Shown here piece by piece: positions 1 through 11,251 of a DNA stretch of 64,000 nt (its first letter is position 1; each line of letters opens with the position of its first letter). The translations under genes were made by a program, and so were the position numbers. The notes under the pieces were generated by a model, which did no database searches, had not been told where the DNA came from, and was given only the letters and a program-made list of their open reading frames with translations. Source of the DNA: Humulus lupulus (taxonomy: Eukaryota; Streptophyta; Magnoliopsida; Rosales; Cannabaceae); contig NC_084797.1 in NCBI RefSeq assembly GCF_963169125.1, forward strand, positions 87,577,868 through 87,641,867, in the 5' to 3' direction.

Positions 1-866
1 CAAGGAAACGATTTAAATAAGGAAACTAACTATAATTGTTTCGAATTTCACAAGAAGATCAAGGACAAAGAACTCAAGAACACGACTAGATGATGACTTT
101 TTTTTCTTTTCTTCAGAAAACCTAATATTGAAATACGAACAGAAACACAGATGAAAAAAAAAAGAGGATAGGCCAAACCGGATGATCCTAAGCTCTGATA
201 CCAACTGATACGAACCACACCAACGATTGTGGTGAAACCCGACACCAAATATGGCAGCCACCAAGAACACACGAAATGGGAATGAAGAACCGCGACCCAA
301 TGCTTAGCCAAGCACGAACCTTGGTATGAGGAAGACGCCACAAACGGGGATGGGAATCCGTTTGATAAGTCGGATTGAACGCCACAAGGAATACCCTTGA
401 TAAGTTCGAATAGTCTCTTCAAGAACTCAAGAAGAAAACCTCTCAATTTTCATTTTATCAAAATCTGATTTTTCCAAATGTTTTCAAGGCCTTATATAGC
501 CAAAAATTACATCAAGACAAGCCCCTTTGTCTTCCTAAAAACCGAAAATTAAAGACAACCTTTTGTCTTCCTAATGAAAACCGAAAAATAAAGACAAGCC
601 TTTTGTCTTCCTAATGAAAACCGAAAAAATAAAGACAAGCCTTTTGTCTTCCAATGAAAATCGAAAAATAAAGAAAAATGACTCTTGGACTCACACAAGT
701 CAAGTGTTTGACTTTTCACAAAAATAAACAAAGACTAAATAAAAAATACAAGATGACAAAATACAATAAGACTCATCAAGCTCCTAAACTGAGTCTTTTG
801 GCTCGCGCCCTCGTCACCAGACCAATTGGAACTAGACTTGGATCTTTAGTCTTGGTGTCCTCATCA
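1..866 (-). mobile_element. E1: CRM-like Ty3/gypsy element, 5' end only
   Basis: The window opens inside the untranslated leader of a minus-strand element. It shows the leader (1-205), a primer-binding site complementary to initiator tRNA-Met (GCTCTGATACCA on the plus strand at 192-203) and a complete 5' LTR (206-866). The gag and the 3' LTR lie to the left, outside the window. The LTR has the family termini (TGATACGAACC and GTCCTCATCA as read on plus). The five bases after it, GCCGC, are the expected TSD but cannot be paired here. E1 sits inside a Tekay-like LTR. The CRM assignment is inferred from the family's polyprotein elsewhere in the window. Confidence 0.85.
206..866 (-). repeat. 5' LTR of E1 (661 bp)
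   Basis: TG...CA-bounded LTR. Coding-strand order: the start TGATGAGGACACC, a short coding tail (VTRARAKR), four ~40-bp direct repeats built around GTCTTTAATTTTCGG, a TATA box in TATATAAGGCC, then U5 ending GTTCGTATCA. It lacks the second polypurine tract found inside the E2-type LTRs. Confidence 0.9.
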
Positions 867-2084
867 GCCGCGGCGCCTAGAGTGGTTCCCTTCTCCTGAT
901 TCAACCTAGCACCGCAGCACGGAAGAATAGGGCCGCGGCGCTCATATGCGAACCCAGAAAATTGGGTTTTTCCCAGCATTTTTCCCGAGTCAAAACTCTT
1001 CCAAATCAATACCCAAGCACACCCAAGTCCCCAATTCGACCTAGAACTTCATATAAACAGTATAACAACTTATGAACACCAGAAACACACCCAAACACTC
1101 CTCCAAACTCAGAATCACAAAGTGGTTTCAAACTTTACAAAACTTAAACCACAAACCAGAAAACTTAAACCACACTAGCTTATAACTTCAAAGATTCATA
1201 GAACCCTTACCTTGAGTAGAAATTCATCCCTGAGCCTCTTTCAAATTCAACTCCAAGCCCAAATCTTTTGATTCCCAAGCTGAATTTCACTCCAATAATC
1301 CACAAGACAAAACACAACTCAGCTCTCAAACCATAACATTTCTTGGCTGAATTCCACAAAATAACCACTTAAAATCCTTACCTCAAATATGTAGAACACC
1401 CTCTAGGTTCCTTGGTTTGATTCCCCACTTGATCCCTCAAAATCAGAGGTCTTTCTTCTTTTTGGTTCTTGGTTTTCTCTAGAGCTCCCAAAAATAACCC
1501 ATGTATAAGTCAAAAATGAGAAAAACATATCAAACCTTTCTTTAGCCAAAGCCTATCTACTACTAAAGCCATATGACACAATTGCCCTCCCCTCTAACTT
1601 AGACTCTAACTAATCCTCAAGGGCAGCCTAGACTTTTCCTTAACCTCTTGCAAGAATGCCACATTCCCACTTATAACAACTATTCTCAAGAGTTACCTAT
1701 AGTCACCCAAGTAACCAAAGTGTCACTAACCACCAATTATTGCCACCGGTGACTATCTGGATAAACCGCTCCCCATAAATGTCTCGGGTCGAATGTTGCA
1801 AACATAAATATATCCACATAATAATGTGGTCTCAACAGTTATCGCAAATAATCACATTTATGCCCTAACGGGCCAAAAAAATAATTATGCCCTTACAGAC
1901 TAGATAGGGCCCGCATGCTTATCTAATACTCATAAACATGCATTCCACATATCCATATAATCATAGGGTCATGCATATCATATAATCATGCATTTTCACT
2001 ATTAATTCACATAACTTCCAATTATGCCCTCCCGACACACTAATCAAGGCCCTTAAGCCTTCTTAGTAATTTTGGGCCGTTACA
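867..2084 (-). repeat. Tekay-like LTR, partial (L1), first ~1.2 kb
   Basis: Read on the minus strand, this starts with TGTAACGGCCC at 2084. It shares the ordered blocks of the coding Tekay copy's LTR at 55199: GGGCATAATTGG, GCATGATTATAT, CCACATTATTATGTGG and the GC-rich CCGCGG cluster. It breaks off at 867, where E1 inserted. The rest of the LTR should lie left of E1, outside the window. At 2085 it adjoins the polypurine tract of its own internal domain (ACTATCCCC), which is where E2 inserted. Confidence 0.85.
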
Positions 2085-2090
2085 ACTATC

Positions 2091-2764
2091 TGATACGAAC
2101 CACGCCAACAAGTGTGACGAAACCCGACACCAAATATGGAACAGCCACCAAGAACACACGAGATTGGAATGGAACCGCGACCCAATGCTTAGCCAAGCAC
2201 GAACCTTGGTATGAGGAAGACGCCACAAACAGGGATGGAATCCGTTTGATAAGTCAGGATGAACGCCACAAGGAATCTCCTTGATAAGTTCAAAAGTTTC
2301 TTCAAGAACTCAAGAAGAAATAAACTCACAATTTCATTCAACATAATCTGATTTTTCCAAATGTTTTCAAGGCCTTATATAGCCGAAAATTACATCAATA
2401 CAAGCCCCTTTGTCTTCCTAAAAACCGAAATATTAAAGACAAGCCTTTTTGTCTTCCTAATGAAACCGAAAAAATAAAGACAACCCTTTGTCTTCCTAAT
2501 GAAAACCGAAATTTAAAGACAACCCTTTGTCTTCCTAATAAAAACCGAAAATTAAAGACAAAAAGGACTCTTGGACTCACACAAGTCAAGTGTTTGACTT
2601 ATCACAAAATAAACAAAGACTAAAAAACGTGATTAAAAATAAAAAGACTCATTACAAGAAGCTAAATATTGATCAATCCTAAACTGGTGTCCTCATCATT
2701 CCTCCCCTCTTGGCTTGGATCAACTGGAACTTGACTTGGATTTTGAGTCTTGGTGTCCTCATCA
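2091..2764 (-). repeat. 3' LTR of E2
   Basis: 674 bp, matching 6174-6847 throughout by eye. On the coding strand it starts TGATGAGGACACC. About 66 bp further in it repeats the junction AGAGGGGAGGAATGATGAGG, a second polypurine tract plus LTR start (plus strand ~2686-2714). Four ~39-bp direct repeats (2400-2565) lie just upstream of the TATA-like TATATAAGGCC. Confidence 0.93.
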
Positions 2765-4917
2765 TTCCCCCCCTCTTGAGAAAGATTTGACCTCAAATCG
2801 TCACCTGCATCAAAAGGACTCAAATCAGAAACATTAAAAGTAGCACTAACAGTATACTCACCTGGTAAATCGAGTCTGTAGGCATTGTCATTGATCCTTT
2901 CTAGCACTTGAAACGGCCCATCTCCTCGAGGTAGCAATTTGGAACGTCTTTGTGCTGGGAATCGCTCTTTCCTCATGTGTAACCATACCCAATCACCGGG
3001 ATCAAAAATCTGCTTGTGACGACCCTTGTTAGCATCAAGTTGGTTAGTGTTTAAAAGAGCCTCCTTAACCTCACTTTTTTTTGCATAAAAATTACTTTGT
3101 TTTCTCTCGAATTTTCCCTCATTGATCGAACTCTTCTCTTTCTTTTCTCTCTCACTTGATTCGACCCTTTTCTCTCTTTGTCTCTTTTTTTTCTCACTCT
3201 CATTCATCTTTTCACTCTCCTTCTTTTGCTCACTCAATTTTTTTTTATCACTCAATTTTTGCAACCTCACTTGGTCTTCATATACTTGCTTTGGCGTCAA
3301 TGGAGCTAGAGTGATTGTTCGTTGGCGGAACGTGAATGAGTACTTGTTGCTGAAGCCATCATGCTGGACTCGCCGATCAAATAGCCAAGGCCTTCCTAGA
3401 AGGAGGTGTCCAGCTTGCATGGGAACCACATCGCACAATACCTCATCCTCATACTTGCCAATTCGAAATGATACCAGCACCTGTTTTGTAACCCTCACTT
3501 CACCACTATCATTCAACCACTGCAACTTGTATGGACAAGGATGTTTAAGCGTTGGGAGCCCTAGCTTTTCAACCATGGAAGAACTAGCAACGTTAGTACA
3601 ACTACCTCCATCAATAATCACACTACATACCTTGCCTTTCACATGACAACGAGTGTGAAAGATGTTCTCCCGCTGCACCTCTTCTTCCTCTTCTTTTGCT
3701 TGCAAATTTAAGGCTCGTCGTGTGACTAGTGCAAGCATCTCACCAGATTCTGCCCCAAACTCCTCATCACCCATAGAAGCGTCCTCCAATGGTGGCATGT
3801 CATCAAGATCATCTTCCTCTTCGGAATCTATCTCCCCATTATCCCGAATTACCATAACTCGCTTGTTCGGACATTGGCTAGCTATGTGTCCTCGCCCCTG
3901 ACATTTGAAACATTTTATCTCACTAGAATGGGACGAAGTAGGGGCTGTTTTACCTTGAGGGGTCGTGGCTGGTTTTGGTGTAAAGGATGAAGTAGGTTGG
4001 TCTTCTTCCTTCTTTGGATAGTTCGACCGCCAAGGTGTTGCACTTGAATGGTGTGGGGTCGGTCTTGGCTTTGAACTTGTACTACCCCTCTTGAGCTGCC
4101 TCTCAACTTTGATTGCCATATGCACCAAATCTTCCAATTCCACATAATGGTGTAGCTCAATTGGATTAGCAATCTCTCGGTTCAACCCATTCAAAAACCT
4201 TGCCATTGTTGCCTCCCGATCCTCTTCCACATTGGCTCTAATCATAGCCATCTCCATCTCCTTGTAATACTCATCAACACTCTTGGAACCTTGACGAAGA
4301 CCCTGCAACTTAAGGTATAGATCTCGATAATAATGAGATGGTACAAACCGTCGCCTCATCACCCTCTTCATAGCCTCCCAAGTGTCAATGGCACGATCTC
4401 CATTTCGCCTCCTATTGATGCACAACTGATCCCACCAAACAATAGCATAATCAGTAAATTCAATGACAGCTAGTTTTACCTTCTTCATGTCAGAGTAGTT
4501 GTGACAATCGAAAACCAACTCCATTTTCTTCTCCCACTCAAGGTATGCCTCAGGATCACTCTTGCCTTGAAAGGCGGGGATTCTCATCTTGATATTTCCC
4601 AAATTATTGTCTACCCAGTTCCTAGCTTCTCTATCTCGGCCATACCTCCTATGGTTACCCTCTGACATCCTATCATATTCTTCCTCTAAATCGCCCCCAT
4701 CAAACTCTCTTTCACCCTCAACATCCCGTTGTTGTACCCTGTTCCTCCGTGCCCTCCATTGCGTTCCCTCTTCTACCCTATCCAACCTCTCATGTATCTG
4801 CTCACACTCCGCCCTCATCATCCTTTGCATCTCCCCAATTAATGCTTGCATTTGTAGATTCGGAACCTCAGGTGGCGGAATATCATTGCTTGCATCTTTC
4901 TTTGGATTTTGTGCCAT
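2662..4917 (-). CDS. Gag-protease-integrase C-terminus fusion polyprotein (E2)
   Basis: The start chosen is the Met at 4917 ([10 protein letters not shown]), because sister copies begin with the same motif; the frame is open further upstream to 4980. The ~751-residue product has, in order: a basic/acidic N-terminal region; a Ty3/gypsy gag core ([39 protein letters not shown]); a CCHC knuckle ([14 protein letters not shown]); a retropepsin-like site in the variant form IIDGGSC; a Lys/Glu-rich charged linker; and then, abruptly, the integrase C-terminal block ([34 protein letters not shown]). The frame runs on through the polypurine tract and about 100 nt into the 3' LTR. RT, RNase H and the catalytic integrase core are absent. 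The product probably assembles into particles but cannot copy or integrate itself. Gag family confidence is high; lineage (CRM) is moderate. Confidence 0.9.
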   Translation of the reverse strand: MAQNPKKDASNDIPPPEVPNLQMQALIGEMQRMMRAECEQIHERLDRVEEGTQWRARRNRVQQRDVEGEREFDGGDLEEEYDRMSEGNHRRYGRDREARNWVDNNLGNIKMRIPAFQGKSDPEAYLEWEKKMELVFDCHNYSDMKKVKLAVIEFTDYAIVWWDQLCINRRRNGDRAIDTWEAMKRVMRRRFVPSHYYRDLYLKLQGLRQGSKSVDEYYKEMEMAMIRANVEEDREATMARFLNGLNREIANPIELHHYVELEDLVHMAIKVERQLKRGSTSSKPRPTPHHSSATPWRSNYPKKEEDQPTSSFTPKPATTPQGKTAPTSSHSSEIKCFKCQGRGHIASQCPNKRVMVIRDNGEIDSEEEDDLDDMPPLEDASMGDEEFGAESGEMLALVTRRALNLQAKEEEEEVQRENIFHTRCHVKGKVCSVIIDGGSCTNVASSSMVEKLGLPTLKHPCPYKLQWLNDSGEVRVTKQVLVSFRIGKYEDEVLCDVVPMQAGHLLLGRPWLFDRRVQHDGFSNKYSFTFRQRTITLAPLTPKQVYEDQVRLQKLSDKKKLSEQKKESEKMNESEKKKRQREKRVESSEREKKEKSSINEGKFERKQSNFYAKKSEVKEALLNTNQLDANKGRHKQIFDPGDWVWLHMRKERFPAQRRSKLLPRGDGPFQVLERINDNAYRLDLPGEYTVSATFNVSDLSPFDAGDDLRSNLSQEGGNDEDTKTQNPSQVPVDPSQEGRNDEDTSLGLINI

Positions 4918-6173
4918 GATGGAAATCTGCAAAATAGGGTTAGAATAATATGGAGAAAAGACCTCACCACACTCCCTCACGTGTTTTCACTCAAAAATTT
5001 GTCACTAAAGTCCACTCGTGTTTCACTCAACTTTGATGGCTTTTACCCTCAAATAAGCTCACACCTCTGCCTTTTTCCACTCGTATTCTTCTTTAAGTTC
5101 TTTCAAAACTAATCCAACGGTAATATGGAGTATTCAAGCAGCAAATTCAACCAAACAAACCAAACGAACACCGACGAAAACTGGTGAAAAATGACGAAAA
5201 AATGATGATTTTTGGAACGCTTGTGTGGGGTTTTGGCAAAAAGGCCTCTAGACCATAGGGAACAAGAATAGAACAAAAATTTTTAAGACGGGTTTCCAGA
5301 CTCTTTTTTTTTTTTTTAGATTTCGGATCCTCTTGGTTTTCTTCTTCTTTCTTTTCTTTCTTTCTTCTTTTCTTTTCTTTTTCTTTGATTTCTCAAATGC
5401 AGGTACAAGACACAAGAAAAAAAAAATTAGACTTGGATTCGAAAACAAAACAACTCGGATTTCACAAAAGAGCAAGAGATTCTCAATGCAAATTCGGATT
5501 TTCACAATGAAAACTAGAGAAACTCACTGTCAATTCAGATTTCACAATAAAACTAGAGAAACTCGATACCAAATCAGATTTCACAATAAAACAAATCCGG
5601 ATTGTACAATAAGAACAAGAGAAAAAACTCAATGCCAATTCGGACTGCACAATAAGAACAAGAGAAACTCAACCCCAATTCAGATTTCACAATAAGAACA
5701 AGAGAAACCCAAGGTAAAATTCGGATTTCAAAAGCAAAGCAAGAGAATCTCAATGAAAATTCGGATTTCACAATAAGAACTAGAGAAAACCAATGCAAAT
5801 TCAGATTCCACAATTAGAACAAGATCAAACTCAAAGCCCTAATTCACGATTACAAAGGAATTGAAACTTTGTGTAGACTAGTTTCGGATTTCAAGGGATT
5901 TCACAAAAAAAAGATAATGGAAACTTTGGAAATAAGGGAATGATTGAACAAGGAAACAATTGAAATAGGGAAATTAACTATAGTAGTTTCGGATTTCACA
6001 AGAAAAAAATAAACAAGGACAAAGAACTCAAACACGACTAGATGATGAATAATTTTTTTGTTTTTTTGTTTTTTTTTTTTTTGATTTCAGAATTGAAAAA
6101 CGAATTGAATAGAAAACACAAATGAAAAAAAAAGGATAGGCCAAACCGGATGATCCTAAGCTCTGATACCAAC
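4918..6173 (-). other. E2 untranslated leader with tandem repeats
   Basis: No credible coding. Between the primer site (6160-6171) and gag lie roughly a dozen imperfect ~35-bp direct repeats (about 5440-5830), each with GGATTTCACAA followed by AAGAACAAGAGAAACTC. There are also long poly-T and poly-A runs (about 5305-5320 and 6055-6082). E4, E5, E6, E7 and E8 have the same arrangement. The role could be RNA packaging or translation; that is inference. Confidence 0.8.
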
Positions 6174-6847
6174 TGATACGAACCACGCCAACAAGTGTGA
6201 CGAAACCCGACACCAAATATGGAACAGCCACCAAGAACACACGAGATTGGAATGGAACCGCGACCCAATGCTTAGCCAAGCACGAACCTTGGTATGAGGA
6301 AGACGCCACAAACAGGGATGGAATCCGTTTGATAAGTCAGGATGAACGCCACAAGGAATCTCCTTGATAAGTTCAAAAGTTTCTTCAAGAACTCAAGAAG
6401 AAATAAACTCACAATTTCATTCAACATAATCTGATTTTTCCAAATGTTTTCAAGGCCTTATATAGCCGAAAATTACATCAATACAAGCCCCTTTGTCTTC
6501 CTAAAAACCGAAATATTAAAGACAAGCCTTTTTGTCTTCCTAATGAAACCGAAAAAATAAAGACAACCCTTTGTCTTCCTAATGAAAACCGAAATTTAAA
6601 GACAACCCTTTGTCTTCCTAATAAAAACCGAAAATTAAAGACAAAAAGGACTCTTGGACTCACACAAGTCAAGTGTTTGACTTATCACAAAATAAACAAA
6701 GACTAAAAAACGTGATTAAAAATAAAAAGACTCATTACAAGAAGCTAAATATTGATCAATCCTAAACTGGTGTCCTCATCATTCCTCCCCTCTTGGCTTG
6801 GATCAACTGGAACTTGACTTGGATTTTGAGTCTTGGTGTCCTCATCA
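6174..6847 (-). repeat. 5' LTR of E2
   Basis: 674 bp, the partner of 2091-2764. A 12-nt primer site complementary to initiator tRNA-Met (GCTCTGATACCA as read on plus, 6160-6171) lies 2 bp inside it. It is followed by the TSD CTATC at 6848. Confidence 0.95.
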
Positions 6848-7853
6848 CTATCCCCTCCTTATAACAATTTCATCCTCAAAATTTACTTGAGCACATCAGA
6901 TAGTAAACCTCGTACCTCTGACTATAATTCCCAAGGTCCAACGCCTTTAATTTTACTCCTCGATAACACTCTTATGAGAGTAACAATCTTGTTCCACAAG
7001 ATCTTGTCTGATAACTATACTTTCGTTAACCTCCTCTTGCACCACAAACTTGCTGAAACTCCAGGGTCTGTTTAGTTTACAACAATCGCTTCATTGTCTT
7101 ATCATCGATACCAGAAATATCTATGAGTCATCACCCATACCAGGGTGAGATCAACTTATAGGCCCTCGGCCTACCCTTGGTACAACCTCATAATTCATGT
7201 CGAATCGGAAGTCAGAACTCCCCTTTCCTTTCCAGAATATTGTACTTTTCCTTGTCCGCACTTACCTGGAGAGATACAAATCTCTCATCCTGGAACTTTG
7301 TATTCCAAAGTTAACAATTTACAAGTTCCTATGTCTTTTCAAATAGGGAGACAACCCTGCCTTAAGAATCCCAACAAAAAGGTTTTCCCCTGAACCAATA
7401 TTGAACCGTAATATCCACTACCCTTTACTTCTTTACTTAAAGCAAAGCCCCCTACTTTTTATCTTATCATGTCCTGTGCCGTGCCACCTTAGATGTACTC
7501 TAGCCTTCATCACTGTGACCATTCCATCAAAGGATTATACTTTCCTGGTTATCTCTAATATCCGCACATTCCATACATATTCTCTTACTAACTTTAAGTC
7601 TTCAGATTGCCATCCCATCTGCAATTAACCACTAACTCCAGGTTTCCAATATATTCTCTTTGTTTTCTATTTTCTTTCCAAAACTTGGAAAAACTATAGG
7701 GTTTCAACTCAGCATTACCAATGCTTTGTCCCATTACTAGTTCACCTAAACCAAGTTACATTATTAACTCATTCAGTTGAGTTATAACTTTCCCTGTCCA
7801 ATCACCTTACATATAGTCCAATATGGTCCATTCCTATAATCCACCACCATATC
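6848..7853 (-). mobile_element. Degenerate Tekay-like internal fragment (copy 1)
   Basis: Minus-strand internal domain next to LTR L1. Its LTR-proximal end (TTTGAGGATGAAATT ... AAGGAGGGGATAG on the minus strand) matches the region after the stop codon, and the polypurine tract, of the coding element B (55163-55198). The remainder has no recognisable reading frame. It is clearly homologous to 10255-11251. At 7853 it abuts the 3' end of another LTR (7854) with no primer site between them, so the neighbouring element probably inserted into this internal domain. Confidence 0.75.
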
Positions 7854-10254
7854 TGTAACACCCTGGATAGCCAAGACTGTTACACTGTGTGCTTACAAAT
7901 GTGTGAGACTTGCTAACCAAGTCATTTAGTTGGAAACGTGTTATAATAACTAAAGTTTCACTAGGGTTAAAAGATTTCGGTCTCAAAAGTTTCATTTCTT
8001 ATAATCAAACATTTTACATGGGATCCCAAAAGTAGTAAAGATAAAAGATAGTTCACAAAATTCAGAACAAATGCACTGCTACTAGCCACTCTAAGGGAAA
8101 AATAGACATTTAGGTTCTCCCCGTCCTGTATCACTCCTTGGCCGTGGCGGCCGATCAGCTGACTATGTACATTCAGCCCCAAAGCTCTCCAACTCAGGAT
8201 TGGTCCACTTTGCTCTTGCCTTTACCTGCACCACGTAGCACCCGTGAGCCAAGGCCCAGCAAGAAAACACTATGATAGAGCATAATCATCAAATAAATAA
8301 CCAGATAACTCATACAGTATACTCATATACTCAACATTCCAGATATTCACATTAACCAAGTATTCAACATACTAAATACATCATTTCATATCAATAATCA
8401 AATCACATATGATAACCAGGGTTAATGCCCTTAGGCCGCACCCTCTGTTTATCCCACTGACTCCGGCCCGCTTAAACCGAGCTCAGTGAATATTAAGCTG
8501 TCCCCAGCTACCAGTGGCTGAGCCGCGCCCTGTGCGCAAATATTGATTACGGCACTCTTAGGCTGTTTATCACATGTCCCATGGCCTAATACCATCTATG
8601 ACATTGTATAGATATAGGGAGCACTTAGTCCCAACACAATCACATAACCGGGTGCAGTTTTCTTACCTTTGATTCCGCTAGCTTTATTCATCGAGATCAA
8701 CCCTCAAGCACAATCCCTTCCGAGCCTTAGCATACACCTAGTCACAGCCACAAATTAGAATCATCACCAAACCTCAATTTCAAAACCTAACCTCGGGACT
8801 CATCCCGAGCCCTCGAGAAGCCCTAATTCCACCAAACGGGGTGGTGGAATCAAACCCCGAGCCCCCGGGCAAAAACCCTAAGAAATAACCCAAAAACCCT
8901 CTTCTGGAAACAGGGTAGCGCTACAAAGAGGGCGCTACAGTGCTACAAGCAGAGCCAAAGGCGCCAGGATACCCAAGCCTAGCGTTGTAGCGCCCAAAGG
9001 CTAGCGCTACAGCGCTAGTCACAGACCAGCAACACCCTGTTTTTCTTCCTTCGATTTTCCTCGAACCAAAACCTCTTGGAACCCTTCCAAACCTCAACTA
9101 CACACCAAATTGAGTCTACCACCACCTATAACTCACCCCACACAACCCAATAACACAATACTTAACCACATGCATCATCAAATTAAGAAAACAAACATTA
9201 AACTCAAGAACTCAAGGATTCAACCAGAAACTCAGGAACTTAGAACTTCAAAGCCATAATTTGTTACCTTCTATGGAGAATTTCGACCATAAGTTATCTC
9301 TAGCATCCAACCATCCTCAATCCCTTCAAATCCTCAAGCTTGATTCCCTTTATTCCATCCAAAACTCAAGCTTAGAAACCATCTCAATAAAACTCAGAAA
9401 AACACATCAAGAAATCTTGAAACTTACCTCAATTGAGTGGCTATTCCCTGCTAACTCTTTTAGCTTCACCAAGGCCTTTAGCCCTAAGCTCCAACCTGAG
9501 CTGACTCTGGGATTCCAGCTCCAAAACTCACAAAGAATGGTGTAGTATGGCCAAACCGACAGAGAGAGAGAGAGTCCCCTATTTTTCCTTCTTTCTTTCC
9601 TTCTCTTCTTTTTCTTTTAACTTCTGAACTTTCTACAGCGTCCACTAAAACTAAAAGACAATATAACATTTATCTATTTTCAGTCAAATGACCATTTTTC
9701 CCTCCCATTAATTCCTAAGCCTTAAAGCACACCAAGGGCATTTTAGTCACTTACTCCCAATTCCCGCTAATTCCTCGAGTGTCCCTAGTAATTTCCACTT
9801 ACATCCCGACACTTAAATAATCACCAAATTCTTTCCTCAATAACAAATAGTCTCCAATATATTCTCTAAATCCCCAGATATACCCCCAGACTCACCCCGA
9901 GCCGGGTATAAATCCCTGCTATGACTTTCCCGCTAAACCGCTTGCTAGGATCGCCTCGAGTCACAAGCTACAAATATATCCACATAATAATGTGGTCTCA
10001 ACATTTTATCGCAGATATTTACATTTACGCCCTCAACGGGCCAAAATTACGAATATGCCCTTATAACCTAATCAGGGCCTACATGCATACTAAAACACAT
10101 AGTCATGCATCACATTAATCCAAATAATCATATAAGCATGCTTTTCACATAATCATGCATTTGAACCCTTAATTCACATAACTTCCAATTGTGCCCTCCC
10201 AGCACACTAATCAAGAGGCCCTTAGGCCTTATTAGTGATTTTTGGGTCGTTACA
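7854..10254 (-). repeat. Complete Tekay-like LTR (L2), 2,401 bp
   Basis: Bounded by TGTAACACCC (7854) and GGGTCGTTACA (ending 10254), inverted termini typical of Tekay/Del LTRs, and immediately followed by the polypurine-tract signature ACTATCCCC. It is the 3' LTR of the minus-strand element whose 5' LTR is 30014-32535. It lacks the plastid insertion present in that LTR: GGCTATTCCCTGC is uninterrupted near 9450. A cluster of AGCGCTA/TAGCGC palindromes lies at about 8920-9025. Several short open frames inside have no recognisable product. Confidence 0.88.
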
Positions 10255-11251
10255 ACTATCCCCTCCTTATAATAATTTCGTCCTCGAAATTTATTCAAAC
10301 ACATCAGATAGAAACCTCGTACCTCTAACCATAATTCCCAAGGTCCAACGCTTTTACTTTACTCCTCGATAACACTCTTACTAGAGTAACAATCTTGTTC
10401 CACAAAATCTTGTCTGATAGCCATACTTTCGTTAATCCCCCGCTTGCACCACAATCCTGCTGACACTTCAGGGTCTGCTTGGTCCACAACGATCACTTCA
10501 TTGTCTTATTCTTGATACCAGAAATACCTATAAGTCAACACCCCTACCAGGGTGGAGCCAGTTTATAGGCCCCTCCGGCCTAACCCTTGGTACAACTTCA
10601 AAATTTCTGTCGAGTCGGGAGTCAAAACTTCCCCTTCCATTCTCTGAATATCATAATTTTCATTTTCTACACTTACTTGGGGAGATACAAATCTCTTATC
10701 CCGGACCTTTGTATTATGAAATTGACAATTTACAGGTTCTTATGTCCCTTTTGGATAGGCAAACACTTCTGCCTTAAGAATTCCCACAACCTCTTTGGCT
10801 TTTCCATTTGAATCAACACTAAACCGTAGTATCCACTATCTTTCATTTCTTTACTTCGCATAGTACTTCTTACTTCTCATCTTACCATGTCTTATATTAT
10901 GTCACCTTAATTGTAATCTGGTTTTCATCACCATGACTATCTTACCAAGGATTACATTTTCCTTAATATCTCAAGTATTCGCATACTCAACGCTTAATTT
11001 CTTAAAATAACTGTTAGGTTTCCTGATTGTTAATCCATTTACAATCAACCGATAATTCCAAGTTTCCACTCTGTTCTCTTCATTCCCTAGTTCCTTTCCA
11101 AGACTTTGGAAAAATATAGGGTCTCATTTCAGTACCATCAACGTTCTATCCCATTACCAGCTCACCTGAACCAATCACATTAACTCGTTCAGCTGAGTTA
11201 AAACTTTTCTCTGTCCAAACACCTTACTTATAGTCTAATACGGTCCATTCT
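10255..11251 (-). mobile_element. Degenerate Tekay-like internal fragment (copy 2, 3' part)
   Basis: Polypurine-tract-proximal internal sequence of the element bounded by LTRs L2 and L3. It is homologous to 6848-7853 (for example CTTGGGAATTAT and GAGTGTTATCGAGG on the minus strand). No reading frame survives. It is interrupted by E3 at 11252. Confidence 0.75.

Larger units (their letters stand above)
2091..6847 (-). mobile_element. E2: non-autonomous CRM-like element, intact, TSD CTATC
   Basis: A complete 4,757-bp insertion with 674-bp LTRs at 2091-2764 and 6174-6847, which look identical by eye. It has a tRNA-Met primer site next to the 5' LTR (6160-6171) and a polypurine tract next to the 3' LTR (G7 run at 2767-2773). 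The perfect TSD CTATC is at 2086-2090 and 6848-6852. One open reading frame joins gag and protease directly to the integrase C-terminus, with RT, RNase H and the integrase core missing, so it must rely on enzymes supplied in trans. The identical LTRs indicate recent insertion. Confidence 0.95.

Noticed and set aside
2395..2589. Repetitive peptides (LGRQRVVF...) from LTR repeats
   Set aside because: Translation of the ~40-bp U3 direct repeats. Frame and unit number vary between copies, so not a protein.
3122..3646. Plus-strand Ser/Phe/Leu-rich open frames opposite the gag genes (also at 13039, 18751, 24541)
   Set aside because: They are the antisense of the Lys/Glu-rich linker and protease coding on the minus strand and recur wherever that gene occurs.
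5440..5830. Regularly spaced repeats that might suggest a CRISPR-like array
   Set aside because: Units are contiguous, imperfect tandem repeats without unique spacers, inside a retrotransposon leader in plant DNA.
6833..7628. Plus-strand open frames in the Tekay-like internal piece
   Set aside because: No recognisable domains, not conserved in the homologous piece at 10255-11251, and on the opposite strand to the element.
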